The notes under the pieces were generated by a model. It saw nothing but the letters and a program-made list of their open reading frames with translations, was not told where the DNA came from and did no database searches. The translations under genes and the position numbers were made by a program. This document shows positions 23,998 to 36,486 of a stretch of DNA of 64,000 nt, piece by piece (position 1 is the stretch's first letter; every line of letters starts with the position of its first letter). The stretch covers positions 248,001 to 312,000 of the forward strand of contig JAKOGH010000645.1 in NCBI GenBank assembly GCA_024811115.1, given 5' to 3'. Source of the stretch: Terana coerulea. Taxonomy: Eukaryota; Basidiomycota; Agaricomycetes; Polyporales; Phanerochaetaceae.

Positions 23998-24507
23998 GAA
24001 AGTCGTTTTATGGGAAGACCATAGTTTGTCATGGTAATGGAAATTATATGAGCCACATGCATTGCGCCGCGTTGGTTTTATCAAAGACTCGTTGTTTCGC
24101 GGGCGAGAGACAGCGGCTATGATGTCACAAAGACAAAACCAAGGCGTATCAGGCGGGGTTGGTGCGCATCAGACGCCACAAAGCCTTGTGCCCAAATTTC
24201 CACGTCACAGTTCAAATATAACCACGACTGGGTTCACTGGCAAACACGTCGACCTGATGCTTGAGTTTGGGTACCGATTTCAAGGAGCCCCTATCGTCAG
24301 AACAGCGAGTTCGTCCCGTGGCTAGGAGCTGCATGCTGTGATCGCAGCCGTGGTGTCTTTGCGCAGCTGAAATGGGTCTACATCGGCTCGGCTTGTTTGG
24401 GTGGAACCTCGAATAGGAGGGCCGATCACAGAGGCACAAGGGCCTTTCGAGAATGCGTAGCAGGTCGATGTTGTAACTCTTCTTCTCGCAGTCGATAACA
24501 CCCGCAG
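23998..24507. other. Intergenic, 510 bp, nothing recognised
   Basis: No coding or regulatory signal I can support. An antisense open frame covers part of it but has no family resemblance. Confidence 0.35.
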
Positions 24508-26075
24508 ATGCTTCAAGATAGTCATCTGGCACGTCGGCAGCTGACCAGGGGCGTTCAAGTTTGCTTTGTCGCAGTACCCGTCGTCTTCATTTTGCTCCTG
24601 CTTCTGCCGTACGGCCCTTCGCTCAAAAGACTCACAGTACGTGAACCCACTCTTCAGGCTGTATCACTCAGCCAGCTGTTCTCTAGACTGCTGGTCACCA
24701 GAAGCTTGACGACGAAACTTCGGTCACAATGCCCTACGGAGAGTCGCCCTCAACCTCACACAACGCACAACCTAATGAGTCAGGAGGTGCAATTGACTGG
24801 AACATCCTACCCGAAGGCAGCTATCGACACCCATACCAAACGGGACTACGTGTTCGGACATTCCCCTATGCCGCCAACGCCTCAGCGGAACTCTCCCTGT
24901 CGTTCGACACCCTTTTCCTGACCGCCCAAGGGAGCGGATTTTCTGGATTTATCAACATTGACAATGACGGCCAGACAGGCGTCGACTTTGTCAAGGTCGA
25001 GATCAGAATGTACTACACTGTTCGCAGCCTCGCGGAGACGTCGAAGGTTTGGAGGCAGCAGCCCGCAGAGGGGCGAAAGGGGCTTGGTATTGTGGTACGT
25101 TATTATATTTTTGCAGAAAGCTTTGACTGAGTAGATAACCATTTCATCTGTGTGTAGACCCCACAACGTTCCCGTCAAGGAGAAGAAATGTTCTTCGATG
25201 TAAAGGTTCACCTGCCATCGGGCACTTCTCGTGCGCACCCCCTGCGCATCTCAAATTTCGAAACGAACCTCCCGCAGTTTGCCCATGCTGTAGAGGAATC
25301 TGGCGGATACTGTTCACTTTGGCCACATTTCTCTGCGCACGTCCAACAGCCGCATCACTTCTGAGGTGAGCTTGCTTCGACCTGTACACAAAGCATCTAT
25401 GAACGCGCACATCATTCTCGCAGTCGCTTCTCGCCGACCGGGCTACCTTCAAGACGTCAAACGGTGCTGTACAGGGGGTGATAATGGCTACTTCCTCGCT
25501 CAACGTTGAGACCTCAAACGGCGCGATTCAAACAGAGGCTACCTTGTTGTCCGATGGCACGAGAAGCACTGTGCTAGGACTCAGCACACAGAACGGGTGG
25601 GCTCTCTCTTGTCCCGTACATCACATCACTAACCTTTGTTGATTGCCTCAGCAACGTCACATCAAGTATCCGTCTTATTTCCTCCACCCAAGGCGGGTCC
25701 GGCGGCAGCTTCAGGACGTCCGCCTCCTCTTCGAACGGACCCGTATCCCTGTCATTCCCGCAAGCACCTCTCGACTCGGTGCAGCATGTGACCGCAGAAA
25801 CCTCGAACGGGCCTGTCAACGTCCAAATGCACAAGACCTACGAGGGAGAGTTCAACCTGCAGACATCGAACGCGCTTCCGTCCGTGGTGCAGGGCAATAG
25901 CCGTGCCGGGGATCCCGCAGGCATGGGCAGGCAGCGAAATGTGGCGTTTCAGCAGAACCAAAGGGGCTCGTACATCGTGAGTGGGAGGGCGAGTTGGGGC
26001 GAGCCAGTCCCCGGGCATATTATGGGCAGTGTGCAGTTAAGAAGCTCAAACAGCCCGGTGACACTCGTCATGTAA
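24508..26075 (+). pseudogene. Membrane-anchored adhesin-like (DUF7330-type) protein, frame-shifted
   Basis: The ATG at 24508 gives MLQDSHLARRQLTRGVQVCF and a strong membrane helix (VAVPVVFILLLLLPYG), then an intron. The next exon reads GAIDWNILPEGSYRHP and LSLSFDTLFLTAQGSGFSGF. After a second intron it runs to LRISNFETNLPQFAHAVE. From there the expected LRTSNSRITSE, ATFKTSNGAVQGV, LNVETSNGAIQT, NGNVTSSIRLISS and TAETSNGPVNVQ repeats form a right-handed beta-helix-like ladder of xTSNG motifs, as in DUF4097/DUF7330 adhesin-like proteins, ending SPVTLVM. The conserved DTVHFGHISLRTSN segment lies one frame away from the part before it, so one base is extra near 25290-25296. Topology is a type II anchor with the ladder outside. 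Function is unknown; a surface role is inferred. Confidence 0.6.
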
Positions 26076-26178
26076 TGCGACAAGAAGTGTTTCATGTAGC
26101 CCCCTTTTCCAGGGATGCAAAGGTCAGAGGATGTACAGTAGGCACGGGGATTGTATCGTTGAATGTCATGAACATATT

Positions 26179-27347
26179 TCACGGGAAGCTGAAGCTGAAG
26201 TAGGCGGACATCGCGGGCCAAATGTCTTCGAAAAATGCCAACACCCGAGGCGAGACGTCTTTCCACTCCACGTCCTGGCGCAACCCCTCCCGCGTCGTGA
26301 TTTCGATCATGTCTCCAGCCCAAGCACCGCGAGTGAGCTGACGCTCGCAAGCAGGAACCTGGCAGGCCGGCCGACGATCCGGCTGAGACGACCAGCAGAT
26401 CATGGAGAGCAGAACTTGACCCAGTGTGAGACGAAACTCCGGGACGGTAGGGTGTTTGCCGTTGAATCTTGCCAGCGCGTCCGCGCGGACGAGTTCGCGT
26501 TTGGACAGGTTGCAGAGAATGAGCTGGGAGTGGTCGGCGCGCGTGATGTCAATGTATTCGAGCTCTCGGAGGAGAAGGTCAAGTTTGCCTGCATCGCGGG
26601 CTGACAGAGAGCGGCGGAGCTGAGGGAGCTTGCTGTTGAGGTGGGCGATGATCGAGGAGTCCCAGCGCATCGGGTATGAGGTGGCATAATGAGTGCGGAT
26701 AACGTGGAAGATGCGACTGTCGTCGGTTGCTACTCCGCTCGGAGGCGACATCGGTTCCGATGTCAATGAGGGCGCCACGCTCGGTGGGAGGTCGTTGTCT
26801 CGGGTGTATTTTCCCATCAAGAGGATGCGGTGACCCGCCCATGGCGAGATTTGAGCTGTGACCGCATGGCGAAGCCGAGACTGGCCGATAGTCCCTAGGT
26901 GCTCATGCACAAGACACATGCAGATGATGTCCTGCAAGTCCTCAATCTCGTCAAAGATGGAGTGAATGAGCTCTACAGGCAGGGCCAAGAGTTTGGAATG
27001 TGTCTTGGCCAGGTCATATTCCGCTAAGGTAGCTTCGGGGTTTTCCCTGAGGCGGTCATTTTATGAGACATTTTTCATTGGTGAAAATAAGTGTGCGCAC
27101 CACCATTGGTCGAACTCGGCGCGCCAGGGTACCGAAATGAAGAGCTGGCAAAGTCTCGAAGCCAGGAAAGGCGAAGAGAAGTAGCCAGACAAAGGGCCCC
27201 AAAACTCCGCATAGCGCTCCTTCCTGTCCAAGTTTACCCTGTGTGCAAATGACGGGAAAAGAAGTATGTGTCAGACTGCAAAGGTACAGCTGTGAGGGTA
27301 CTGGTCACTTACATCTCCGAGTGCTCTGAGTGCAGAAGGCCTTCCAT
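26179..27347 (-). CDS. F-box-like protein, three exons
   Basis: Exon 1 (27347-27313) encodes MEGLLHSEHSE. An intron of about 74 bp leads to exon 2 at 27238 (VNLDRKERYAEFWGPLSGYF ... FISVPWRAEFDQW). A third intron with GTGCGC donor joins ENPEATLAEYDLAKTHSKLL and the F-box LALPVELIHSIFDEIEDLQD, CMCLVHEHLG (about 26990-26870). The rest, to YFSFSFP at 26179, is helical with an LTLGQVLLSMICW segment and no repeats I recognise. Here the F-box sits about 90 residues in, which is unusual but recurs in Agaricomycete hypothetical proteins. All joins keep phase. It is tail-to-tail with the adhesin-like gene, 103 bp apart. Confidence 0.65.
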
Positions 27348-28745
27348 CCCTCCGGGATCCCTGTGGGCATGTGTAGAATGCGGCATCGGGCCTCAATGCA
27401 ATTTATAGAGGTGGTATTACGGTGGGCGTCAGGACATAGCGAGCGGGTGATGTCGCGGTCGACGGGGATAGCACTGCATAGGGCGGCAGCCCTGTGCAAG
27501 CCTCCAAGTTACAACCAAGTTATGTAAACTCCGCGGGACGTCGGCAAGATCGTATAGACGTTACCTAACGCTCATACGATAGTTGCGGCTGCCATGATAT
27601 GTGCACGCATCGCTGTTAGCTGTTACGCATTTGGTAGGGCGTGAGGCTTGCAGGCTGCAATGTGGTAACACAGCAAAAGATGACACGTAAAGCAGACAAG
27701 GTTAAGGTTGCCGTCGTGGCGTATCAGCGCATCAGATGCGGCATTTCCCTTTCGGGCGTTGTTAAGCGCTTGTACACTTCTTTGCGGGAACGACCATCAT
27801 CTCTTGCCATTCGCTCGTTAGGCCTGGCCGACGCACCGAAGTACACGAAGAGTCCTTCTGGGTGGCATTTTATGGTTGCAGTATGAGTAATGGAAACGTG
27901 TGTCGTACGCCTTCATATGCTGTGAACCGCTAATATTCATCAAGTCGCTTGCACTAGGATGTCTTGTAACTACTGCGAGAAATCGCTCGCGTCACCATCT
28001 CGTTTGCCAGGATTATCAGCCATCTATTTCGCGTGAACTGCTCTGCAGTGTGACGTAGTGATTCTGGCTGCAGACCTTGCCATGTCACCATCTGGTTTCA
28101 GGAACGGGTTCGCTACCGAGCGAGCATTTTAACGAAGACAAATACAGTGGTGAAGCTTTCTCGGCACCCCTGGCGGCGCGACGTCTCGTGCCTCGCTGAG
28201 GAGTCTTTCCGCAGCTATCACATGCCCCTTCCACGGGCGGTGGAACTCGGAGTCGCAGCGCTCTGAATCAACGGCCAGGCTCTCTCGTCGGCCCTCGGGG
28301 TAGGTACTCCACTCATGACGCGCACGGTACGAACCTCGGACCTTGGTTCCGGCGTTGCATTTCGGCTGGATGCTGACTTTTGGTGTAGGAAATTTCATAC
28401 AAGTGACCTCGTATGCGTGTCATACCATACGCCTCGAGTGGTGTCAGCTGCACCCTTACCATGGTGATGAAGCGAGCCGCTCGGCTTTAGGAAAGCTCCA
28501 GCCCGCCAAACGCAGCAACGGCTCGACCCCTGGGACACTTGGACCCACCGTGTACCGTACCGAGTACCTCACCTTCAGACATCTTTGAAATTATCTGTGA
28601 GGGTCGTTGCGTCATAGCATCGCTCTTACTCAGTATAAAACAGGGAGCTTTCGGCGTTCAAACGTTCATTCCTCACTAACCGACACGCTTTACCCCTGAA
28701 CCACCTCACATTCAGTACTCTCTCAACACTTCACGAATTTCCACG
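27348..28745. other. Intergenic, 1.4 kb, with TATA box of the CsbD-like gene
   Basis: No supported gene. TATAAAA at 28634-28640 lies 106 bp ahead of the next ATG and is followed by a C/A-rich leader, typical of a strongly expressed gene. Confidence 0.45.
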
Positions 28746-29581
28746 ATGGCATTCAACAACCGCGACGATGGCACCTGGAACGAGAACCAGAGCAGCCTGA
28801 ACAACGACCCTAACAGCTTCTCCAACGCCGGTGGTCCCAACGTCGGCGGAGGCGGAAACAGTGTGTACACCTCATGTCTTCTATTTGACTACGCCGACTC
28901 ACCTTTACTTTAAGTGCGTGGTGCAGACTCGTACAACGACGTCAACCTCCGCGACGGCGGCCGACAAGGTCAGGGCTTCGACGACCAGCAGCTCGGCAGC
29001 AACCAAAGCACCGGCTATGGCGGAAACACCACAGACTTCTCTACCCCTGGCGCCGGCGGCGACTTCGGTGCCACCGGGCGCGAAGGGCACCGCCAGCGCG
29101 ACGTGCGCGACGACAACGCCGGCGGTAACTGGAACAGTGACTCCGCCGCCGGCATCGACCCCAGCCGTGGCGACCGGTTCGATGGTTCGACCACTGGCAC
29201 CGCTGCTGGTGCCGGTGGAGGCTTCGGCCGTGACGAGTTCGGCAGCCAGGGTGGTGGAAACGTCAACCGAGACGAGTACGGCAGCCAGGGCGCCGGGACC
29301 GCCAACCGTGACGAGTACGGCAACCAGAGTGCCGGTGGTAATGCTGGCAAGCCCAGTATGGGCGACAAGGTGATGGGTATGTTGACGCGTTCAAAGATAT
29401 CCTCGATGCTGAAACTGACGCCTATTTCTGACTAGGATCCATGGAGAAGGTGGCCGGGAAGATGACTGGCAACCGCAATCTCCAGGAGCGCGGCACTGAG
29501 CGCAAAGTGAGTTGTCTCCCTCCCTAAATGCACGATGTTGCTGAATTTTGTTCTGCGCCTGTGAAGGAGGGTGACTTCTGA
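28746..29581 (+). CDS. Hydrophilic Gly-rich stress protein, CsbD/LEA-like
   Basis: Four exons. Exon 1 encodes MAFNNRDDGTWNENQSSLNN. The long second exon is rich in Gly, Asn, Asp, Gln and Ser, with almost no hydrophobic residues, and carries imperfect repeats FGRDEFGSQGGG, VNRDEYGSQGAG, ANRDEYGNQSAG (about 29220-29335). A third exon gives GSMEKVAGKMTGNRNLQERG, which resembles the CsbD-like helix (xxKxxGxxTGNxxLxExG), and the last exon gives only EGDF. The protein must be intrinsically disordered apart from the end helix. By analogy with CsbD/LEA-like fungal proteins it may act in desiccation or stress tolerance; this is inference. All frames are intact. Confidence 0.65.
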
Positions 29582-30527
29582 GCGCGAGGCTCATGGCATC
29601 CCATCTGCGATCTGACCACCAGAGTTTCCTGCCCATCTTGTATATCACTGGTCCGACCATCTAAGTGAAATGGTCAAATGTAATTGTATATGCTTGTTGG
29701 TCTGTCGGAATTTTTCGCGTATCATCGGAAAACAAGTTTGCACTACAGAAGGCGAAGCCGTTCACCATTAAGCCAAAACGCTCGTGAGTTTGAAAAATAC
29801 TATCTCCTTGAAGTAGTGGTTTGTATGGACACTTCTGAGATTGCCGCTTGTGAGCCAACGAAGGCTCAAGGGACAGCCCGTCTGGCTTAGTCACTACGAT
29901 TTCAGGAAAAGGATATAACTTGAAGTGGACCTGGTAGTAACCAGGGCAGTGCTGAGCGCTGAGTAGTACTACTGAGTGGTTGGTGGATGTGCCAGTGAGC
30001 GTCAATCATGCCGAATGCCGATACCCAGAGACGCGAGCGAGATCTCCGATTCAACGCTTTCCCACGCTGATTCATGTTCAACATCTTCAGTGGTCGTGTA
30101 AGTCTGGTAAGGTAAGTGTTTTATATTGAGCCTTTACGGAAAGGAATAACAAGGAGCTGTTTCGTTACACCTACAGGGCGCTGTCTCGTTTTGCGGAAGG
30201 CACAAGACAGTAAACAGTTTTGCCACTTTGGTCTGACCGCCGATCGTTTCGCCCACGGAAGTATTTCTCGCAAGCTCCCCCGAGTGGCCCCTGGATTTAC
30301 GGTCTAGCGACGGTCTTTTTGTTTCAATGCACTCTCTTCTACCACCATCGGTTCCCTGTACATATCTCCCCGGACCCATTCCATTCACTGCAGAAAGTTA
30401 CGTCGGACGCAAACCCCGTACTCGCGAGCCGACGGCATTGTTGGCATAGACCTCCTTGTTGCTTTTTCGTCCCCATCGACACCTGGACTATCATTTAACG
30501 CATTTGCGAGCTCGCTATCGTGCATAT
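29582..30527. other. Intergenic, about 0.95 kb
   Basis: Nothing recognised. The true 5' end of the Rif1-like gene may extend into the last 80 bp, which stay open in its frame. Confidence 0.35.
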
Positions 30528-33500
30528 ATGCGCTCTGAAGAGCACCATCAAGGGCAATCCTCGCCCCAGCAACATCCGGCATTCCTCATGTCTCCTGTTG
30601 AATCTCTAGAGAAGTCTGTCGGCGACAGTTTCACTCAAATAGTTATCTATTACGATGTAGCAGAAGGCTACGGTGTTTTATGTGACAGGATCAAAGAACT
30701 CGCCATCACCGTACCACCCAAAGATCTTGCGACATCACGGGCCTTGGAATACCTGAGGACACACACGGACATCGTACACACATGTCTGGTTCGCGACCTT
30801 GCTCTCTCCTTCGAGGACCCACTCTCCCTACACGAGAGCGAAGTGGGGGACATTTCGGATGGCCATCTCCAATGGGCCCAGGCTATGTCCACGACATGCC
30901 ACCAAGCAATCCGGCTCCTATCGTGCATCTTTGCGTTTCCCGCCCTGTCTGCCGTTTTCTCAGGTACGAGTATGTCTCCACCTACCTCTCATACAACCTA
31001 ATTCGGGTACACAGATGAACGTCTTGATGACATGCTCAGCAAACTCCTCGACATATCGTTATCAAAAGATCTCCCGAGCTTCAACGCAGAGAAGACACGA
31101 GTTCTCGCGATGTCGGCCCTCGCCAGCCAGCGACTACCCGTACATGTACTGGAAAGAGCCACATCGCGCATCGTGTCGGTCGTATCCGCCGTGATGATTG
31201 AGAAGGGGTGCAATGAATACCTGCTTGGGGATTGTCTCAAAGTGCGTACAAGCATATACCCCGTGGATGACCTTCATTGACGTACTGGTTGCGCAGCTGC
31301 TTCATGCTGTGCTAGTAAAACACCCGTCGTTGTTCTTTCTGGACACACATCGGCTAAGTCAAATGGTTCTTCCTCGCCTCGTCTCCTCCAAGCGCACTGT
31401 TCGCCTTCGTGCTGCCCTTGCGCTTGCAGGGTTCACTCATGCCGCTCTTTGGACCCACTCCGATAGTGCACAGGCATTTCCTGGAGGAACGCATAGGCTT
31501 GTGTCAGCTCGTCGATATATCTGCGACAAGGTGTGCCAGTTCGCCACAGCCCAAGGTCCATGGCGGAAAGAAGATGCCAAGTCACCGGCGCCCACGCTAC
31601 GAGACTTCATCATGGCTGCGATTCCTAGAAGAAAAGACAAGCCCCACGGCCCGGATGTTTCATGGGCGTTCACAGTCATCGGATGCATGACCGTTCTCTC
31701 CGACGGCCAATTCTTCACGTCTCCGGCTCTTTTGAGACTCGTCCTTCACGCTCTACCGGGGGTCTCGCGGCACGAGCATGCTCCCCTGCAGCGCCTCCAC
31801 TCCTTTGTCTGGCGCTGTCTGATCTGGTCTTTCGCACGTACAGCACAGCTGGAGGGGTATCCGCCGTCGGATGACCCGCTGGAAGCCCACAAGGGAACTT
31901 TCGCAAGAAAGCATTTGCTGTCGTTCGCCAGGACGGAGGGCCTGGCGTGCGCTCGGCTCTGATATACGCGTTAATCGGGCCTGATCCAACGACACATAGT
32001 CCCGCGGTGTCAAATGACCACGACATCAGTAAGGCAATCCTAGTGGTTCAAGACCTCGTTGCTCAACCTAACAAGGCGTTATACAACGAGGGCGTTGCCG
32101 TGCTTTACCGACTCACCAGCGGCGTCACGTTCTCCGACCGCCCGAGTGTCGTTCCGGACTACGATCTCGCGGAGATTTTGGAACCTGCTCTGCTGAACGG
32201 ATCTTTGGTCGACATAGAGATCCGGAGAAGTTGGCCCACAAGCTTCGCTCAGGCAAAGATTTTGAACCGGGCGCGTTGAGAGCAATGAGCGAAGCAGAGG
32301 TGGACGCACACTGGAACAGCCTCGTCGCACTGTGGGAGACTGCTTTGAAGCGAGCGTGCAAGGACGGGGATCCTCTTGAGCTGAGCGTATGTCGGCACAA
32401 TCTCGACTGGTTGGGTGTTACTGACGCTCCGCGGACAGGGTTATTTGTTGACGACATGGCACGCTCTTCTGCTCGCGAAAGTCGAACTGACACAGAACAA
32501 TGGACGGCTCACTACGGCTCCCGAATTCGCGCATCGTGCAGTGGCAATCGCCAAGGACGTCTGGACATGGTCGTTTCCCAAAGGCTCTCAGAAAGCCGCC
32601 GGCGAGGAGGAATCGTCAACGGTTAACGACCAGCGGCTGGAGACCATGCATAAGCTATGGACAGTCATGCGAAGCACCTTCTGCCCTGCTTGGCTAGCTG
32701 AAGCATCGGAGGAACTTCTCGGCCCGATTTTTGGCCGCTTCAATGAGCGCAAGACTGAAGAAACGACGCCGGTTTGGGAGACTGTATTTGTTGACCTCGT
32801 TGCCCATGGATCACCTACTGCCCTGGCATTTCTTGAATCCAAAGACATCAGCTTAGGCATGAGGAGACGTTTATGGGGCCTGGTGACTGCAGAGTGGCTG
32901 TCCATGAAGCCGTCGCGTGCATGGGAGGACCAGCTCCCTCGCTGGCAATGCCTTTAAGGTTGTGTTTCATTTGTCTGCCTCTTTATTAGTCAAACTAATG
33001 TGCGTGCAGGTCTTGGAGCTTCTCAGCAGTGGACAAGACGCTCTGGACCAAGGCTTTCGAACATTGCATAGCGGCGGCCAAGACATCCGGCGTGTCATCA
33101 GATATAGTCGTTGAGCGCCTCGCGTCCACGCTAGAGTGAGTACTACTCCCGTTTCGAAGTACCTCGCTTATAAGGTATACCTCTTAGTACGTTACCGACG
33201 GAACTCATACCCCTATTTATTACTCATTTATCTCTGCACGACTACAACAACTTTCCGAGCACGTTCCTCAAACAAACTGTCGCTTTCCTGCTCATATACC
33301 CCCCGCAAGACATATACCCCGTTCTGCACACCCTGGAGGCTTTCGCCGACCTATTCCTGCGCTGCTCTCACGATGCTATCCTACCTATCCTCACGCTCCT
33401 CTCTGAGGGGCTTTCAACCTGGGTCTCTGCCGACGAAGCCGTTGTTTCCACGATCGACTACGAGAATATCGTGCGCAATTTCCTTCTCTGCATGTGTCAA

Positions 33501-35008
33501 ATACTTAGGCAGCCTCATCAGATAATGAAGCTCTATTGCAATGCCCTACAAAGCCTACGCAACGTCACCTCAGCACCAGAAGACACCCTCCATGCCCTCG
33601 AGAGATTTCTCACCTCACCCATCATTCACTTTCGCTCGCACGCCAGCGGCCAAGCTCCTCAAGGAATATTGCGAGACCATCTGGCGCGGACATCCGGATC
33701 CTGCCGCCATATTTCCTGAAGGACTCAAGGTCGCATTGGGAGCTTGGTACGATGTTACGATCAACCCTGAAGGGCGACCATCGTTTCTGCCTGTGACCTC
33801 GGAGTCGCAGTCGCAGTGGCAGGTAAACCTTTTTGTGCTTCCTCACCTAGTATGATCTGACGGTGACCTTTGGCAGTCGCAATGGCACTCCCAGGACCAT
33901 GATGTCGTCGAAACCTCATATCTGGACGAAAGCCCACTCGATGACGTTGAAGATGACGAGATAGCACCCAGCGTAGAGCCGGATGATGAGACTCCGCAAC
34001 GTGCGGCTGACGTGCAAAGAGCGGTTTTGACTGATGCTTTGAGGTTGAACAAGCTCCCCGTGGAGAGAGGAGCCGTTGACATGGGAGGGTCTCTTGTGGA
34101 GAACAGACTCGGAGCTCTTACCATTTCTTCCGACGATGTGCGTTGTTTAACATCTTCCAAGTCACGTTATTCATCGTCTCTGCAGCGTGAAGCGCACTCC
34201 ACAGATACTTGCGCCGCCGACTCTGCCTTAGGCAAGCACCGGCGCGATTCGGACTCGGAGAGTAAGTCATTATGTTACACTGAGCGTCTCAGCATCGTAC
34301 TGACCTTGCTTCAGATTCAGTAATGACAAAGCGACGATATCATTCATCTTCTCCTCGCAAACGGCAACGACATCTCGAAGCGTCTCCTAATATCAAGAGT
34401 TCGATGATTCAGCATGATCTCCGTCCAGGACAAGCAGGACCTTCCTCTTCTCATCACAACCACGATGCCCGACAAAATAGGCTGCCATCCAAAATGCTCT
34501 TTGATGGCATAGAGCTGCTCCCTCGTATCGCGAAACTCGACGATCTCCAGAGGAACACAGCCTTCCATCGCCACCCCTGAGCTTTGAAGTCCCGCTCCCA
34601 GCCTCCTCGCAGTCAATGTCGCAGGAAGTCCCCTTACCGGAGAATCACGAGGCGCATTCCACAAGCATGAAAACTCAAGAGATAGAAGGTGAACGCGAGC
34701 GCTCGTCTTTACGAGGGCAGTCTGCACCGCACATTGGATCTACTGCAGAAGGAGGCCTCTCGCCGGATGACTGCGCGCTGGCTCGCTCTCGATCACTTCC
34801 TGTATTACCGGAACAATCGGGCAGCAATTCTAGGCGGTCAAGAACGTGTAGGTCTGCATCAGTGCAGGCGCTTCAAAGTGCATATGAAGCAGTTTTAGAG
34901 GATACTGATACCCCTTTAGATGACGTTTTCGCTGCTCAGGATCTCCTTCAGCGAATTAACGGGGTTCTGACAAAGCGTCTGAAGGAAGGATTGACTGGAT
35001 TTATGTAG
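30528..35008 (+). pseudogene. Rif1-like protein (telomere and replication-timing factor), several frame breaks
   Basis: A long gene with an N-terminal alpha-helical repeat array of Rif1_N type: VGDSFTQIVIYYDVAEGYGV, LLDISLSKDLPSFNAEKTRV, KLLHAVLVKHPSLFFLDTHR, VLPRLVSSKRTVRLRAALAL, FVWRCLIWSFARTAQ, ISKAILVVQDLVAQPNKALY, HWNSLVALWETALKRA, GYLLTTWHALLLAKVELTQN, VDKTLWTKAFEHCIAAAKTS, FLKQTVAFLLIYPPQDIYPV. A charged disordered tail (YLDESPLDDVEDDEIAPSVE, KRRYHSSSPRKRQRH) follows, ending at 35008. Rif1 controls telomere length, origin timing and repair choice in the nucleus. Splice junctions are good, but to keep this protein the frame must shift at about 31893-31895, 32199-32200, 32927-32928, 33615-33622 and 34520-34522. 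Four of these are G or C runs one base too short. Identification rests on the fold pattern and domain order. Confidence 0.6.
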
Positions 35009-36486
35009 CACAAACCGACTCACTCGAATTACACTGTGTTGGTTGACTACGGCCCGCCGAGTCTACGATGCGCGGATAATCCCCAAGGTGAAGGCAAAGC
35101 GTGAGAATGACTTCGGGCATCTCGGGAGCCACTGCTTTCCAAGTTGAGCGGAGGCGACGATTAGGCGCCTTTCTCTTGCTGCGTACCGTCATCATGCATC
35201 ATGCCTTCTTCCACACCCATACGTCCTTTTCCTATTCAGCACTCTTTGAATGAAGTGCATGGTCTGGTGAAGTCCCCAGAAGTTGGGAAGGCTTGTATCG
35301 CAATCAAATTAGCCTCGCAAATTGACGTTTCCACCCAGTGCCTTCGCCGCTGCAATCCCTCCTTTCAAAAACCTCAGTAATGGAACATTTGTGCGGGCCG
35401 AATGCATTTGCCAATGATTGCCTGTGAGTAAGACTTTTGTCATCCATTATTGATAAGCACATGCGGACGCTCTCAGAAGCTGGTCTCAGCGATGGTCGGA
35501 CACTCGGCGGAGTGAGCGACCAATAGTAGTTCTCCAGGTTGGTGTCCACCGTAAGGCCAGCGCGTCATTTGCTACTGGAGAAGGGGTATCAGACGAGGGT
35601 CACCGGTGATTTGCAGTGCTGGATGATACATTAAACTTCTCTCGATCTTACGGATGCTGCGCTACTGGCATATTGGATCCCAAGAGACTCGGATAGAGCA
35701 CCCCTGCTAACTCAAGCCATGCGGATCACGTCAGTACAATTCCTTTCATTTCGGCAATGGAGATTTGTGTCATATGCCGTGCTTTGCTTCATTAAGCTCT
35801 GGGTCAAGCAGGTTCTGATACCGGCAAATCGGCAAATACAGGGCCCTGCTGGGAAGTACGCATGATAACCATACTTGCCCTCCGCTCAAGTTTCTCCACC
35901 CCCAAGGCTTATACTCTGCTACTCGGTATCAAGGTAAATGGACTAACCACCCGAACATTTTGAGTTTCGTATTGTAATGTTGCTTATTCGTTATCTCATA
36001 AGATGCACCCCAGGCCTTCCATTACCCATTCATCTCGCCAACATAAATTGACAGCGTCGAAGCTCTGACGGCCCGGGCTACCATCGCTGTACTCTCACAA
36101 CCAAAGCGGCCGGTCAGATGTCGTGTATCTTCTGGCCGGCCGGTTTTCGTAGGAGGGGTGTCTGGAAAATCCTGGCCGGGCTGTGCACTGCATACACAAT
36201 GGTGGGCTGTCTTGAACATCGGCCGCCATGACGTGGGGTTGGCCGGGTGCTTGGGCACCGGCCAGTGTTTCCCGTATGTCAGGGGTCAGGCTCATTCTGG
36301 CCGCCTTGCCGCCTTAATAGGGATTTGTCAGGGGTCAGGGCCCTGTTCATTATGGTCGTGAGAGTACAGCACAGTATACCTGGCTATCAACATCCTTCCC
36401 TGGCTTTCTGTGCGACCTACGTAACTCCGCGAACGGCATATAAAAAGTCTGCACTGCCTAACGCACTGAGCAGTACCGCTGTTGAG
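35009..36486. other. Intergenic, about 1.5 kb, with GC-rich repeats
   Basis: No supported gene. Near 36130-36340 it is rich in GGCCGG words, with a 13-bp direct repeat (see separate entry). TATAAAA at 36439-36445 precedes the Diels-Alderase-like gene by 42 bp. Confidence 0.45.
36278..36339. repeat. 13-bp direct repeat, two copies 49 bp apart
   Basis: gtcaggggtcagg occurs at 36278-36290 and 36327-36339, inside a GC-rich patch with several ggccgg/ccggcc words. Each copy itself contains two tcagg half-units. It may be a transcription factor site or the scar of a small element. Confidence 0.5.

Noticed and set aside
31850..31895. A short intron to explain the first Rif1 frame change
   Set aside because: The only GT...AG pair gives 37 bp, below the minimum size seen for introns in this window.
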